In this document: positions 16,158 to 24,535 of the stretch, in pieces
Position numbering within the stretch: the stretch's first letter is position 1
Layout: every line of letters starts with the position of its first letter
Assembly: GCF_000336955.1 (NCBI RefSeq)
Contig: NZ_AOLI01000019.1
Coordinates: forward strand, 115,960-161,267
Reading direction: 5' to 3'
Origin: Haloferax larsenii JCM 13917
GTDB taxonomy: Archaea > Halobacteriota > Halobacteria > Halobacteriales > Haloferacaceae
DNA length: 45,308 bases
Made by a program: the position numbers and the translations under genes
The notes under the pieces: generated by a model
What the model was told of the DNA's origin: nothing
Databases searched by the model: none
Seen by the model: only the letters and a program-made list of their open reading frames with translations

Positions 16158-16901
16158 GTGGAGACGGACCAACGAACAGTGACTGACGCCGACCGTGGCC
16201 GCAGGCTTTACGACTGGTGGAGTCGCCACCAGGGCGTGTTTCGATTCTTCTCTCGACTCTTTCTCCCGGGACAAACACACCTTCGTGAGCGAGCACGTGC
16301 AGCCCTCGCTCTGGACTCGGGAGACGTCGTCCTCGATGTCGGCTGTGGCCCCGGCGTCAACTTCGACGCGCTGCGTGCTGCTGTCGGGGACGAAGGGACG
16401 GTTCTCGGCCTCGATTACAGCGACGGGATGACAGTCGCCGCACGAGAGCGAATCGAGCGCGACGACTGGGCGAACGTCCACGTCGCCCGCGCTGACGCCG
16501 CTCGGCTTCCGTTGTGTACGTCGTTCGACGCCGCTTACGCAACGCTCTCGTTGAGTGCGATGGCGAATCCAAAGCAGGTTATCGACAGTGTCTACGGCGC
16601 GCTCGCTCCCGGTGGTCGGTTCGTCGTCTTCGACGCGCGTCCGTTCCCGCGATTCCCGCTTTCACTCCTCAATCCGCTTTTCAACCCGCTCTCGAAAGCG
16701 GCGACGAACTGGCATCCAGAACACGACCTCTGTTCGCTGCTCGACGCTCGGTTCGACTCGGTTCGGTTCACGGACGCGAACGCCGGGACGTTGTTCGTGG
16801 CTGTCGCGACCAAACACGACGCAGACGGCCGGTCACACCGCTCTTCGGTACCGGTTTCTCACCAGGACCGCGCGAGTTCGTCGAACGTCTCCACCCGGTA
16901 G
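16158..16901 (+). CDS. Class I SAM-dependent methyltransferase
   Basis: Cytoplasmic methyltransferase of 247 residues with a Rossmann fold. SAM-binding motif I is VVLDVGCGPGVNFDALRAA (about 57-75), motif II ends in the acidic LGLDYS (about 85), and motif IV lies around DAAYATLSLSAM. The arrangement resembles UbiE/lipid-type methyltransferases; the substrate is not evident. The start is a GTG at 16158, with another GTG at 16179 possible. The last 14 codons overlap the convergent HAD gene by 43 bases and encode a Ser/His/Arg-rich tail beyond the fold, which may be an extension created by loss of an earlier stop. Confidence 0.85.
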   Translation: METDQRTVTDADRGRRLYDWWSRHQGVFRFFSRLFLPGQTHLRERARAALALDSGDVVLDVGCGPGVNFDALRAAVGDEGTVLGLDYSDGMTVAARERIERDDWANVHVARADAARLPLCTSFDAAYATLSLSAMANPKQVIDSVYGALAPGGRFVVFDARPFPRFPLSLLNPLFNPLSKAATNWHPEHDLCSLLDARFDSVRFTDANAGTLFVAVATKHDADGRSHRSSVPVSHQDRASSSNVSTR

Positions 16902-17527
16902 TCGCCGAGTACACAGCGCCCGCGGAAGTCGGGACCGTGGCGTTCGATGTGAATCCCATCTAACGAGGCGTTCCACGCCGCGCCGATGTCGCTTTCACCG
17001 TCGCCGGCGAGGACGCCCGTAGTCCCGCCGTCGGTCCGGAGACCGTCGTCGACTCCGAGTTGCGAGACGGCCTGTTTCACCGGGGCTGCATCCGGTTTCC
17101 AGCCGGTTTCTTCGGTACAGCAAACCACCGTATCGAACCAATCGCGGATGTCGAGGTGGTCCAAGACGGGGTCGGTGAGGAACTGCTGGCAGTGTGTGAC
17201 GATTCCCACGGGACGGCCCGCGTCGTGGATGTCGTCGATGATTCGGGCGGCGTCCTCGTGGAGATACGTGGCTTCGGCCCGCTTCATCGGGTCTTCTTCG
17301 CGGTGAAACGCCGGCCAGAACTCCTTGGGGTCGATACCCCACTCGCGGAGCGTCGGGTCTCGCGCACCGCCGAGGCCGTGCCAGATAACTTCCGCTTGTC
17401 GGTCGGTGAACTCGTAGCCGAGGCGGTCGCCGACGCGGTCGAACACGTCGCGCGTGTACGCCCAGTCGGCGTCCACGAGCGTGCCGTCGAGGTCGAACAG
17501 CCAAAAGTCGTAGGTGGAGGGGCTCAT
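16859..17527 (-). CDS. HAD-family phosphatase
   Basis: 222-residue HAD hydrolase, probably acting on a small phosphorylated metabolite. Motif I is FDLDGTLVDADW (nucleophile Asp about 11), motif II VTHCQQ (about 112), motif III Lys in ETGWKPDAAP (about 146) and motif IV GDGESDIGAA (about 176). The helical cap sits between motifs I and II, as in phosphoglycolate phosphatase-like enzymes; substrate unknown. Its 3' end overlaps the convergent methyltransferase gene. A TATA-like box (TTTATTTG on the minus strand, around 17551-17558) lies about 28 bases before the ATG. Confidence 0.9.
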   Translation of the reverse strand: MSPSTYDFWLFDLDGTLVDADWAYTRDVFDRVGDRLGYEFTDRQAEVIWHGLGGARDPTLREWGIDPKEFWPAFHREEDPMKRAEATYLHEDAARIIDDIHDAGRPVGIVTHCQQFLTDPVLDHLDIRDWFDTVVCCTEETGWKPDAAPVKQAVSQLGVDDGLRTDGGTTGVLAGDGESDIGAAWNASLDGIHIERHGPDFRGRCVLGDYRVETFDELARSW

Positions 17528-17606
17528 TCGGACTACGAGTTAGGTCACGTCCAAATAAAGGTATTCCGCCGCTGAACATCACCCCAGTCTCCCTCGATTG
17601 AGTCTC

Positions 17607-17981
17607 TCAGTCGTCTGCTTCGACGTGAATCGCGCTCCCGAAGTACTTGTGCAGCGCGTCGAGCACCGAGTCGGCGTTGAACTCGTCGAGGTGCTCGCCG
17701 ACGGCAGCCCTGAGTTCGTCCAACGACGCTTCGTCGGTTCGCAACTCCGCGAAGGTACAGGACTCGGCGGGGGCGTCGACCCACGACGAGGCGAGTTTCC
17801 GGGCGTAGACGGGGTCGTTGACCTCGCCGCGCCAGAGTACGTCGCGGAACAGCATCCAGCCTTCCTCACCGGGCGGTGGCGGAGTCACACGGACTGTCGT
17901 CTCGAACGACGCCGGCTCCGTCTCGACTGTCGGCATCGTTTCGAGGCGGAACGTCACCCGAAACACGTACGTGAGTGTCAT
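17607..17981 (-). CDS. LWR-salt family protein
   Basis: Small acidic 124-residue protein. The motif FRDVLWRGEVNDPVYAR at about residues 45-60 is the hallmark for which the haloarchaeal LWR-salt family is named; the function is unknown. The rest is a strand-rich N-terminus (TLTYVFRVTFRLETMPTVE) and a helical C-terminus. The ATG at 17981 is preferred to an upstream start at 18149 that would overlap the pterin dehydratase in another frame and add a Ser/Lys-rich artefact. It lies ten bases after that gene, so the two are probably cotranscribed. Confidence 0.8.
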   Translation of the reverse strand: MTLTYVFRVTFRLETMPTVETEPASFETTVRVTPPPPGEEGWMLFRDVLWRGEVNDPVYARKLASSWVDAPAESCTFAELRTDEASLDELRAAVGEHLDEFNADSVLDALHKYFGSAIHVEADD

Positions 17982-17991
17982 CGCCCGCGTG

Positions 17992-18267
17992 TCAGAACTC
18001 GTCGTCGAACAGGTCGGCGAGTCGGAGGTCTTTCTCGGTGATACCTCCTTCTTCGTGGCTCGTGAGTCGGACTTCGACCGCTTCGTACCGAATCGTAATC
18101 TCGGGGTGGTGGAACTCTTCTTCGGCGACTTCCCCGACGCTGGCGGCAAACGCGACTCCGTCGAGGTAGTCGTCGAACTCGTAGACGCGCACGATTTCGT
18201 CGCCGTCGCGTTCCCAGTCCGCCCCGAGTTGGCGGTCGACTTCGTCTGGAGAGAGAACCTCAGCCAT
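17992..18267 (-). CDS. Pterin-4a-carbinolamine dehydratase
   Basis: 91-residue enzyme of the PCD/DCoH family, which dehydrates 4a-hydroxytetrahydropterin. The active-site signature EEFHHPEITIRYEAVEVRL (about 48-66), with paired His and a third His in SHEEGG, is present, and length is normal. Archaea rarely have phenylalanine hydroxylase, so its substrate may be another pterin, possibly one linked to molybdopterin. A TATA-like box (CCTTATCG on the minus strand, around 18290-18297) lies 27 bases before the ATG. The LWR-salt gene follows. Confidence 0.9.
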   Translation of the reverse strand: MAEVLSPDEVDRQLGADWERDGDEIVRVYEFDDYLDGVAFAASVGEVAEEEFHHPEITIRYEAVEVRLTSHEEGGITEKDLRLADLFDDEF

Positions 18268-18351
18268 AGCGGATATGTCGCGTGGCAGACCGATAAGGAT
18301 TCTGCCGACTCGGCGGACGTGGGTGTCGATTCGCTGGCGACGCCTGCGGGT

Positions 18352-18828
18352 TCACCGCTTTCGCAGGACGAATCCCGGGCCAGTCAGAGTCCACCGGCCG
18401 TCGCGACGCCGGACGACCTGTCCGGTGACAGAGAGTCGGTCGCCGCATTCGACGGTCGTCTCCGCTGACGCACCGCGTTCGCCCACGACGGCACCGGCGG
18501 GCGGGATTCGAACGTGAACCTCCCCAGTGGGGTCTTCGAGGACGAACGGACGGGTGGCTCGGCCACTGGCTACTCCGGCGGGTCCGGCGTTCGCGTCGGT
18601 CGTCCACGCTTCGAGTGCCGGGCCAACGCCCACGACCTCCGCAACTGTCCCGACGACCGTCGCTCGGGCGACGTCGTCGAGGTCGGCCACGCGTCGCCGC
18701 GGTGCCGAGGCGACGAGTCGGCGACGCCGCCACGCACGAACGCGGGCAGCGATTCTGCGGCCGAACCGGTGGCGACGAGCACTCGAAGAAGACTGGAAAG
18801 GCGACCTGTCTGTGGGCGAAACGAACAT
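18352..18828 (-). CDS. Hypothetical OB-fold-like protein with basic N-terminus
   Basis: 158-residue protein of unknown function. Residues 15-45 are very basic (RRHRFGRRIAARVRAWRRRR), unusual in an acidic proteome. The remainder is strand-rich: RATVVGTVAEVVG, RPFVLEDPTGEVHVRIPPAG and CGDRLSVTGQVVRRRDGRW, which looks like a five-strand OB barrel similar to the Ubox/E3 or NfeD-like tails found in archaeal membrane proteins. The ATG at 18828 is chosen over 18879 because a TATA-like box (CCTTTTTATCC on the minus strand, 18849-18859) lies 27 bases before it. Nucleic-acid binding is a guess. Confidence 0.6.
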   Translation of the reverse strand: MFVSPTDRSPFQSSSSARRHRFGRRIAARVRAWRRRRLVASAPRRRVADLDDVARATVVGTVAEVVGVGPALEAWTTDANAGPAGVASGRATRPFVLEDPTGEVHVRIPPAGAVVGERGASAETTVECGDRLSVTGQVVRRRDGRWTLTGPGFVLRKR

Positions 18829-18900
18829 CGAGACGGTCTGGACTCGGATTCGGATAAAAAGGTTCGCAGCCCCACCCACCGCGACTGCGGCGCTCGCGTC

Positions 18901-20298
18901 TCAGTCGTCAGAGAGCTGTTCGAGGACGCGTCGCGGCAGTTCGTCGTCCGACTCCGCCCGGTCGCTGTTCCGGTCGGGGCGCGACCCCGATGCGCCGAAC
19001 GAGGGACGCTTCGATTCAGCCTGTTCGTCGGGTCTTCGCGTCGGAATGTCGTCGAATCCGGGGTCGAACAGGCGCATCGCGGTCTGGATGGTCGTCCAGT
19101 CGTCGTCGCCCGCGGCGTCGCGGAGGCTCTTGGTCGGGGCGGCGAGAATCTGGCCGACGAGCGCGTCCGCGAGCGACTCCACGGTCTCGCGTTGCTCGTC
19201 GTTGAGGTCGCCTTGCGCTTCTAACTTCGAGAGCGCGGTCGAAACCTCGCGACGCTTGACGTACTCGGCCGCCTCGTACATCGAACTGATGGCCTCGTCG
19301 GCCCGCTTTCGCTTGTAGGCGGCCAAGAGCCGGTCGAACTCCTCGTCTATCATGACTTCGACCTGCTGTGCGGCGCGTTCGCGCTGGACCTCGGTCTGGT
19401 CGGTCACGGTTTCGAGGTCGTCGATGTCGTGGACGACTACGTCCGTGAGGTCGCCGACTGCCGGGTCGACGTCCCGCGGTTGGGCGATGTCGATGAGCAT
19501 CGTCTCGCCCGCGTCGGCGAGCGTCGCCGCCTCGACGACGTAGTCGGGGCTGCTGGTCGCGGTGATGACGAGGTCGGCCGCGGCGATAGCCGACTCGATG
19601 CTATCGAGGCCCGTCGCCTCGGTCGCCCCCGAAAGGTCTTCGACGAGACTTTCGGCGCGGGCGACCGTGCGGTTTGCGACGACCAACTCGGCCACGTCCG
19701 CGGACGAGAGAGCCTGCGCCGCGAGGGTGCCCATCTCGCCCGCCCCGACGACGAGGGTTTGGGCCGTCTCTATCGGGTCGTCGAGTTCCGAGCGTGCAAG
19801 TCGGACGGCCGCGCTGCCGAGCGAGACTGCTCCTTCGTTGATTGCCGTCTCACTGCGTGCGCGCTCGCCGACGTGGACTGCTTTCAACAGCGCGTCTTCG
19901 AGCATCGGACCGATACCGCCGACATCGCGAGACGCCTCGATGGCGGCTTTCACCTGCCCGATAATCTGGTCTTCGCCGAGGACCAGCGATTCGAGCCCCG
20001 CCGAGACGCGCATGAGGTGGCGGAGGCTCTCTTCGTGGTCCATGTGTCTGACGCCCCCATCGCGAACCTCGGGGGCGAAATCGTCCAGCGCGCGGCGGCC
20101 GTCGGCGGCGTCCTCGGTGACGACGTACGCCTCGGCGCGGTTACACGTCTGCAGCGAAAACGCCTCGGTGACGCCCTCCTGCGCGAGGAGGTAATCGACG
20201 ACGGTCTGTACGTCGTCTTCGGAAGCGCACTCTATCTCTTGGACGCTCGCCCGGTCGTGGGCGACGCTGACGCCGGAGATGACACCTGCGCTCCTCAT
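18901..20298 (-). CDS. hemA: Glutamyl-tRNA reductase
   Basis: Makes glutamate-1-semialdehyde from glutamyl-tRNA with NADPH, the first committed step of tetrapyrrole synthesis. The catalytic cysteine lies in SLQTCNRAEAYV (about 49-60). GEDQIIGQVKAA follows near 107, the NADPH loop VVGAGEMGTLAAQAL near 180 and IDIAQPRDVDP near 258. The C-terminal dimerisation helices run to about 400, then a disordered acidic/basic tail. 465 residues is long because of that tail. It overlaps the sirC stop by four bases (ATGA), so translation is coupled. Confidence 0.96.
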   Translation of the reverse strand: MRSAGVISGVSVAHDRASVQEIECASEDDVQTVVDYLLAQEGVTEAFSLQTCNRAEAYVVTEDAADGRRALDDFAPEVRDGGVRHMDHEESLRHLMRVSAGLESLVLGEDQIIGQVKAAIEASRDVGGIGPMLEDALLKAVHVGERARSETAINEGAVSLGSAAVRLARSELDDPIETAQTLVVGAGEMGTLAAQALSSADVAELVVANRTVARAESLVEDLSGATEATGLDSIESAIAAADLVITATSSPDYVVEAATLADAGETMLIDIAQPRDVDPAVGDLTDVVVHDIDDLETVTDQTEVQRERAAQQVEVMIDEEFDRLLAAYKRKRADEAISSMYEAAEYVKRREVSTALSKLEAQGDLNDEQRETVESLADALVGQILAAPTKSLRDAAGDDDWTTIQTAMRLFDPGFDDIPTRRPDEQAESKRPSFGASGSRPDRNSDRAESDDELPRRVLEQLSDD

Positions 20299-20942
20299 AA
20301 CTCACCTCGCTGTGTATCCCTAATCACGCGCGCTGCCTCTCGCCGGGGATTTGCATCCCCACTACGTAAAGCCTTCCAAACCGACGGGTCCCGAACCACG
20401 GCGCGAACCGCATCACGGCGCTCTGTCGGGGATATGTCGGACGACTTGAGGTCGGCCCGAATCTCGGCAGTCAACTCGGCCATCGCGCCTGCACCGTCGA
20501 GTTCTGCTTCGATGCGTTCCCGGAGGTGCTTCGACAACGCCGGACTCGCCCCGCCCGTCGTAATCGCCACCGACACGTCGCCGTCGTCGACTGTGGCGGG
20601 CACGACGACGCTTCCAGCATCTCGCTCGCCGCTCCGGTCGGCACGGTTGACAAGTGCTCCAGCGTCACGGGCGGCGGCGACGATAGCGTCGTTTACGTCG
20701 GTGTCGCTCGTCGCAGCGACGACCAGTGCGGGTTCGAAACGGGCGACCCACTCAGTCACGTCGTCCGGGTCTGGTGCCGCTCGGACGAGTTCTGCGTCGC
20801 CGAAGTCGCGGTCGGCGAAGTCGGGACTGACGACGACAGTTCGCGTCTCGCGGGCGAACCGGCGGGCCTTGCGGGCACCGACCGGACCGCCGCCAAACAC
20901 GAGGATGGTCTCACCGCCGAAGTCGTGCACCAGTGGAATCAT
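20295..20942 (-). CDS. sirC: Precorrin-2 dehydrogenase (SirC-like)
   Basis: NAD-dependent enzyme of the siroheme branch that oxidises precorrin-2 to sirohydrochlorin. 215 residues. The N-terminal Rossmann domain starts IPLVHDFGGETILVFGGGPV with the GGGPVGARKA loop, then ALVVAATSDTDVNDAI. The middle part (VAITTGGASPALSKHLRERI) is the Met8/CysG-type dimer domain. The ATG at 20942 lies one base after the stop of the ahb gene and is preferred to 21065, which would overlap it. With HemA and AhbAB this points to heme made from siroheme. Confidence 0.9.
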   Translation of the reverse strand: MIPLVHDFGGETILVFGGGPVGARKARRFARETRTVVVSPDFADRDFGDAELVRAAPDPDDVTEWVARFEPALVVAATSDTDVNDAIVAAARDAGALVNRADRSGERDAGSVVVPATVDDGDVSVAITTGGASPALSKHLRERIEAELDGAGAMAELTAEIRADLKSSDISPTERRDAVRAVVRDPSVWKALRSGDANPRREAARVIRDTQRGEL

Positions 20943-20943
20943 C

Positions 20944-22005
20944 TCACTCCGTGTTCGCTGCTGCTCTTTCGTCCAGTCTGATTCCGGTCTTCTTGAGGAT
21001 TCGCGTCGAAAAGAGGGTGTCCCAGTCGTCGTCGCCAACCTCCCAGTACTCCCCCATGACCTCACGAACGCGTTCGATTCGCTCTTCGCTTTCTGCTTCG
21101 GACCGGCCGTGGGTCATCGCGAAGAAGTTGTACGGCCAGACGCCCTCGTGGCGGGGGCGGCGGTAACAGTGGGTGACGAAGTCGAGCGCGGCGATTTCGG
21201 GGCCGACTTCCATCACGAGGTCGTCCGGGACGTTCCAGACGGTCATGCCGTTTTCCGAGTATCCAAGCGCGTAGTGGTTCGGGATAACGCCGACGCGGCG
21301 CACCTTCCCCTCCAGATTGAAGCGCTTGATAGTCTCGACGACCCACTCGGTGTCCTGCCCGAGCGCGTCGGCGACATCGGCGTACGGCGTCTCCGTAATC
21401 GGGAGGCCGCCTTGAATCTCTAAGACGAGGTCGCGCTCGTCGGGCGTGATGGTTCGCTCGTCGGTCGGTTCGACGTCGGGACCGAGGTGCGAGAGGTCGA
21501 GGTCGCCGTCGGAGACGGGACCGTCGAGGAGGAACTTCGCGCCGACGTGGAACTCGTGGCGCTTCGGCATGTTGTATGTCTCTTGGCCGGTCTCGTCTTC
21601 TATCTCGCCGAGCACCTCGTCGACGCGGGCTTCGTCGGCGACGGAGACGACGAACCACATGTTCAGATGTGGGTGCTCGCGCTCGTAGTTGTGTGCGACT
21701 TCGCGGTGTGCGTTTACCTGTTCGGCCACCTCGTCGAATCGCTCCGGCGGCGCGTGCATGGCGACGAGGGTCGCCGTTCCGCCGATTTCCTCGGCGTTGA
21801 CGAGTGCGCCGAACCGCGAGAGGACGCCGTCTTCGTCGAGTGTTCGAACGCGCTCACAGAGGTCCGTTGCACTCACGTCAACTCCCCACTCGCGAAGCGC
21901 TGCGGCGGCGGGTTCGAAGGGGCGTTCGACGACGGGGAAGCCACCCTGGAAGGCGTTGACGATGGCGCGGTCGAGAGGAGAAAGTTCCGCGTCCGCCTGT
22001 TTCAT
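20944..22005 (-). CDS. ahbAB: Siroheme decarboxylase, AhbA-AhbB fusion
   Basis: 353-residue protein with two Lrp/AsnC-like halves: a helix-turn-helix-like start (LSPLDRAIVNAFQGGFPVVE) at about 8-27 with a ligand domain ending near HPHLNMWFVVS (about 120), and a repeat from about 190 (ERDLVLEIQGGLPITETPY) with GVWPYNFFAMTHGRS (about 305). This is the siroheme decarboxylase pair that converts siroheme to 12,18-didecarboxysiroheme in the alternative heme pathway, here fused into one chain. It leads the sirC-hemA unit. A TATA-like box (around 22030-22037) lies about 28 bases before the ATG. An older reading as a transcription regulator is unlikely. Confidence 0.9.
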   Translation of the reverse strand: MKQADAELSPLDRAIVNAFQGGFPVVERPFEPAAAALREWGVDVSATDLCERVRTLDEDGVLSRFGALVNAEEIGGTATLVAMHAPPERFDEVAEQVNAHREVAHNYEREHPHLNMWFVVSVADEARVDEVLGEIEDETGQETYNMPKRHEFHVGAKFLLDGPVSDGDLDLSHLGPDVEPTDERTITPDERDLVLEIQGGLPITETPYADVADALGQDTEWVVETIKRFNLEGKVRRVGVIPNHYALGYSENGMTVWNVPDDLVMEVGPEIAALDFVTHCYRRPRHEGVWPYNFFAMTHGRSEAESEERIERVREVMGEYWEVGDDDWDTLFSTRILKKTGIRLDERAAANTE

Positions 22006-22098
22006 AGAGGTGTCTCGGGATGCGAGGGGAATAAACGCCTCGCTTGTTCTCAGAATGGAGAGACCGCCGCGAGAGTCGGACAGTCCCGAAAAACCGGC

Positions 22099-22497
22099 TC
22101 AGGGAACGGGTGTGACGCGGTCGACGTGGTCGAGGTCGGCGAGGTCCTCGACGATGGCGTCGTGGTCGGCAGTCGCCTCGTAGTAGAACACGAGGTCGAA
22201 AGTCCCGTTGCGGAGGAGTTGCTGGCACTCCCAGACGAACTCGTCGTCGTCGACCGAGAGGCCCTGGAACTGGTTCGACGAGAAGTCCGTGTCGTCGTTT
22301 CCGGCGTAAATCCACGCCTCGCCTTTGTCAGCGTGTCCGGAGATGACCTCGTTGATGGAGACGGTCAACTCCTGCATTTCGAGGTCCTCCTGTCCAGCGA
22401 GGTCGGTGTGGATGATAGCGCCCACAAGTTCGATGTCGCCCGGTTCGAGGAGTGCAAGCGTGCGCTTGTAGAGGTCCTCGTCGATGGTCTCACTCAT
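22099..22497 (-). CDS. DUF5778-like protein
   Basis: Small acidic 132-residue protein of the haloarchaeal DUF5778 type; function unknown. It starts with helix DEDLYKRTLALLEPGDIELVG and continues with strands (QELTVSINEVISGH, EAWIYAGNDD, FDLVFYYEATADH), giving a compact alpha/beta fold without recognised active-site residues. A TATA-like box (TTTGTACC on the minus strand, 22521-22528) is 27 bases before the ATG, so it is its own unit. Confidence 0.65.
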   Translation of the reverse strand: MSETIDEDLYKRTLALLEPGDIELVGAIIHTDLAGQEDLEMQELTVSINEVISGHADKGEAWIYAGNDDTDFSSNQFQGLSVDDDEFVWECQQLLRNGTFDLVFYYEATADHDAIVEDLADLDHVDRVTPVP

Positions 22498-22545
22498 GAT
22501 TGTCTCTTCTCGGGGAGGTACAAACGGGTGGCGATTCGCCCCGAT

Positions 22546-23484
22546 TTAGACGACTGTCTCGATTCGCCGTGCGAGGCGTGCGTAGCCTTCGTCGCCCATC
22601 GACTTGGGGACGTAATCTGTCACGCCCGCTCCGATAGCGTCGGCCGCGATGGTCTCGCTCCCACGGCCGGTGTAGAGGATAAACGGCAGGCTGGCATCGC
22701 GGTCGCGAACGCGGCGAAGCAACTCTAACCCGTTCATTTCGGGCATCGAGTAGTCGCTGACGAAGCAGTCCACGTCGTTGTGCTGGGTCGCTTCGAGCGC
22801 CTTTGTCGGGTCGTCGTACGCGACGTAGTCGTATCCGTCGGCGAGCGCCGAGAGACGATGGCAGACCAACTCCGCGAGGTTCGGTTCGTCGTCGACGACG
22901 ACGACAGTCGGTCTGTGCGTCGATTCGAGTTCCACAGACGGCGTCGTCTGCAGGTGCCTGACGAACAGATTTCGGTGTCGGGTCTGCTCGAACGCGACCG
23001 CTATCGACCCCGAGTCAGCACCGAGCACGACCGCCTGCTCGTCGCGGCTAATCCGGGTGATACTCTCGTACCGGAGGCGGACAGTCCGACCATCGCAGTC
23101 GACCGCGACCCCCTCTCGCGTAACCGCCAGCGACCCAGACTTGCAGGTCTCGCCGACCGTGACGACACAGGAGGCACCCGCGAGCAGAGCCTTCGCGAAA
23201 AGCACTCGGAACCGGTCGATAGTGTCCTCGTCACCGCCGATTGAGACGATTTTCTGCTGGTCGTCCTGGGTCGTTCCGACGACGAGTTCACGCTCCGTCT
23301 CGCCCTCGTCGGGGATGCGAACGACGAAGTCGAAGACGACCGACAGCGGAATCGACACGCTCTGCCCGTCGGGTGCCCTCACGACGAGCGCATCGGGCGT
23401 GAGCGTGACGACCGCGGATTGTGCACGCTCAAGCGATGGGCCCGCCACTGTCGCCTCGAACTGGGCGAGCGTGGAGTCCGCCAT
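22546..23484 (-). CDS. CheF-like domain fused to a response-regulator receiver
   Basis: 312-residue cytoplasmic protein. Residues 1-180 resemble archaeal CheF, the adaptor that links CheY to the archaellum motor: paired strand-rich halves with IPLSVVFDFVVRIPDEGETE and VRLRYESITRISRDEQAVVL. Residues about 190-310 are a receiver domain with VVVVDDEPNLAEL, the phospho-acceptor Asp in DCFVSDYSMPEMNGLELL, ILYTGRG and VPKSMG. Fusing adaptor and receiver is unusual and suggests a self-contained taxis or signalling output. The ATG at 23484 is preferred to 23568, whose extension lacks the acidic composition. It diverges from uppS1. Confidence 0.65.
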   Translation of the reverse strand: MADSTLAQFEATVAGPSLERAQSAVVTLTPDALVVRAPDGQSVSIPLSVVFDFVVRIPDEGETERELVVGTTQDDQQKIVSIGGDEDTIDRFRVLFAKALLAGASCVVTVGETCKSGSLAVTREGVAVDCDGRTVRLRYESITRISRDEQAVVLGADSGSIAVAFEQTRHRNLFVRHLQTTPSVELESTHRPTVVVVDDEPNLAELVCHRLSALADGYDYVAYDDPTKALEATQHNDVDCFVSDYSMPEMNGLELLRRVRDRDASLPFILYTGRGSETIAADAIGAGVTDYVPKSMGDEGYARLARRIETVV

Positions 23485-23586
23485 AACGTTTGTATATTCA
23501 CGAATTTGGACAAGAATCTGTCGGGCAGCACACTGAGTGCGTTCGAACCCACAAGAAACATACGTCACGCAGGTTACTCATCGAAT

Positions 23587-24531
23587 ATGCTCGGGTGGGT
23601 TCGACGTGGTTTTCAGCGCGCGTACGAGCGCGTTCTCCGGCGTGAAATCGGAGACGGACCGACCCACGTCGCGATAATTCAGGACGGCAATCGTCGCTAC
23701 GCCAGAAAGCACGGCGACGACGCTTCAGATGGCCATCGGGCGGGTGCCGAGACGACAGAGCAGGTGCTCGAATGGTGTGAAGAACTCGGTATCGAAGAAC
23801 TCACGCTCTACACGTTTTCGACCGAGAACTTCGACCGCCCGCCCGAACAACAGGAAGCGCTCTTCGACCTCATCGAACAGAAGTTGTACGACTTCGCCGA
23901 CGCAGACCGCGTTCACGAGCGGGAAGTCTCGGTCCGCGCGATTGGCGAGGTTCACATGCTCCCCGACCGCGTCCGCGAGGCCGTCGAGTACGCCGAGTCG
24001 CGAACTGCCGCCTACGACGGCTTCACGCTCAACATCGCGCTCGCCTACGGCGGCCGGGCCGAACTCCTCAGCGCGGCGCGAGACGTGTGTCGCGCAGTCG
24101 AATCCGGCACCATCGACCCGGCGGACGTCGACGTGGAGGCAGTCGACGAGCGCCTCTCTCGCAAACCCGTCCGCGACGTGGACCTCATCATCCGCACCGG
24201 CGGCGACGAACGAACTTCGAACTTCCTGCCGTGGCACGCCAACGGGAACGAAGCGGCCGTCTACTTCTGTGCGCCCTTCTGGCCGGAGTTCTCGAAAATC
24301 GACTTCCTCCGCGGGATTCGAACCTACGAGTCGCGGGAGAAGTCGTGGCAGCGAACCCGGACCGAACGCGCCGTGGCGCTGGTCCGCGCCGTCGCCGAAG
24401 TGGAGTTAGCAGACGCGCGTGCCGTCTCCGGGCGACTGCGCGGGCAACTCCCTTCCTCGGGGGCAGACGAGGTCTCCGCCGAGTTGGAACGGCGGACACA
24501 AGAATCTCGAACCGAGCAGTCTGCTGACTGA
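23587..24531 (+). CDS. uppS: Cis-prenyltransferase, catalytic type
   Basis: Membrane-associated enzyme of 314 residues that extends geranylgeranyl or farnesyl diphosphate with cis-isoprene units to make the lipid carrier for glycosylation. All catalytic motifs are present: VAIIQDGNRRYARKHGDD with the key Asp (about 35), GHRAGAET (about 51), LTLYTFSTENFDRP (about 75), LNIALAYGGRAEL and LIIRTGGDERTSNFLPW (about 200). After that Trp the sequence leaves the consensus (HANGNEAAVYF in place of the usual Tyr-Ala-Glu run). The ATG at 23587 follows an A-rich TATA-like box near 23557-23563. A second, degenerate homologue lies 6 kb away. Confidence 0.92.
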   Translation: MLGWVRRGFQRAYERVLRREIGDGPTHVAIIQDGNRRYARKHGDDASDGHRAGAETTEQVLEWCEELGIEELTLYTFSTENFDRPPEQQEALFDLIEQKLYDFADADRVHEREVSVRAIGEVHMLPDRVREAVEYAESRTAAYDGFTLNIALAYGGRAELLSAARDVCRAVESGTIDPADVDVEAVDERLSRKPVRDVDLIIRTGGDERTSNFLPWHANGNEAAVYFCAPFWPEFSKIDFLRGIRTYESREKSWQRTRTERAVALVRAVAEVELADARAVSGRLRGQLPSSGADEVSAELERRTQESRTEQSAD

Positions 24532-24535
24532 CAGC

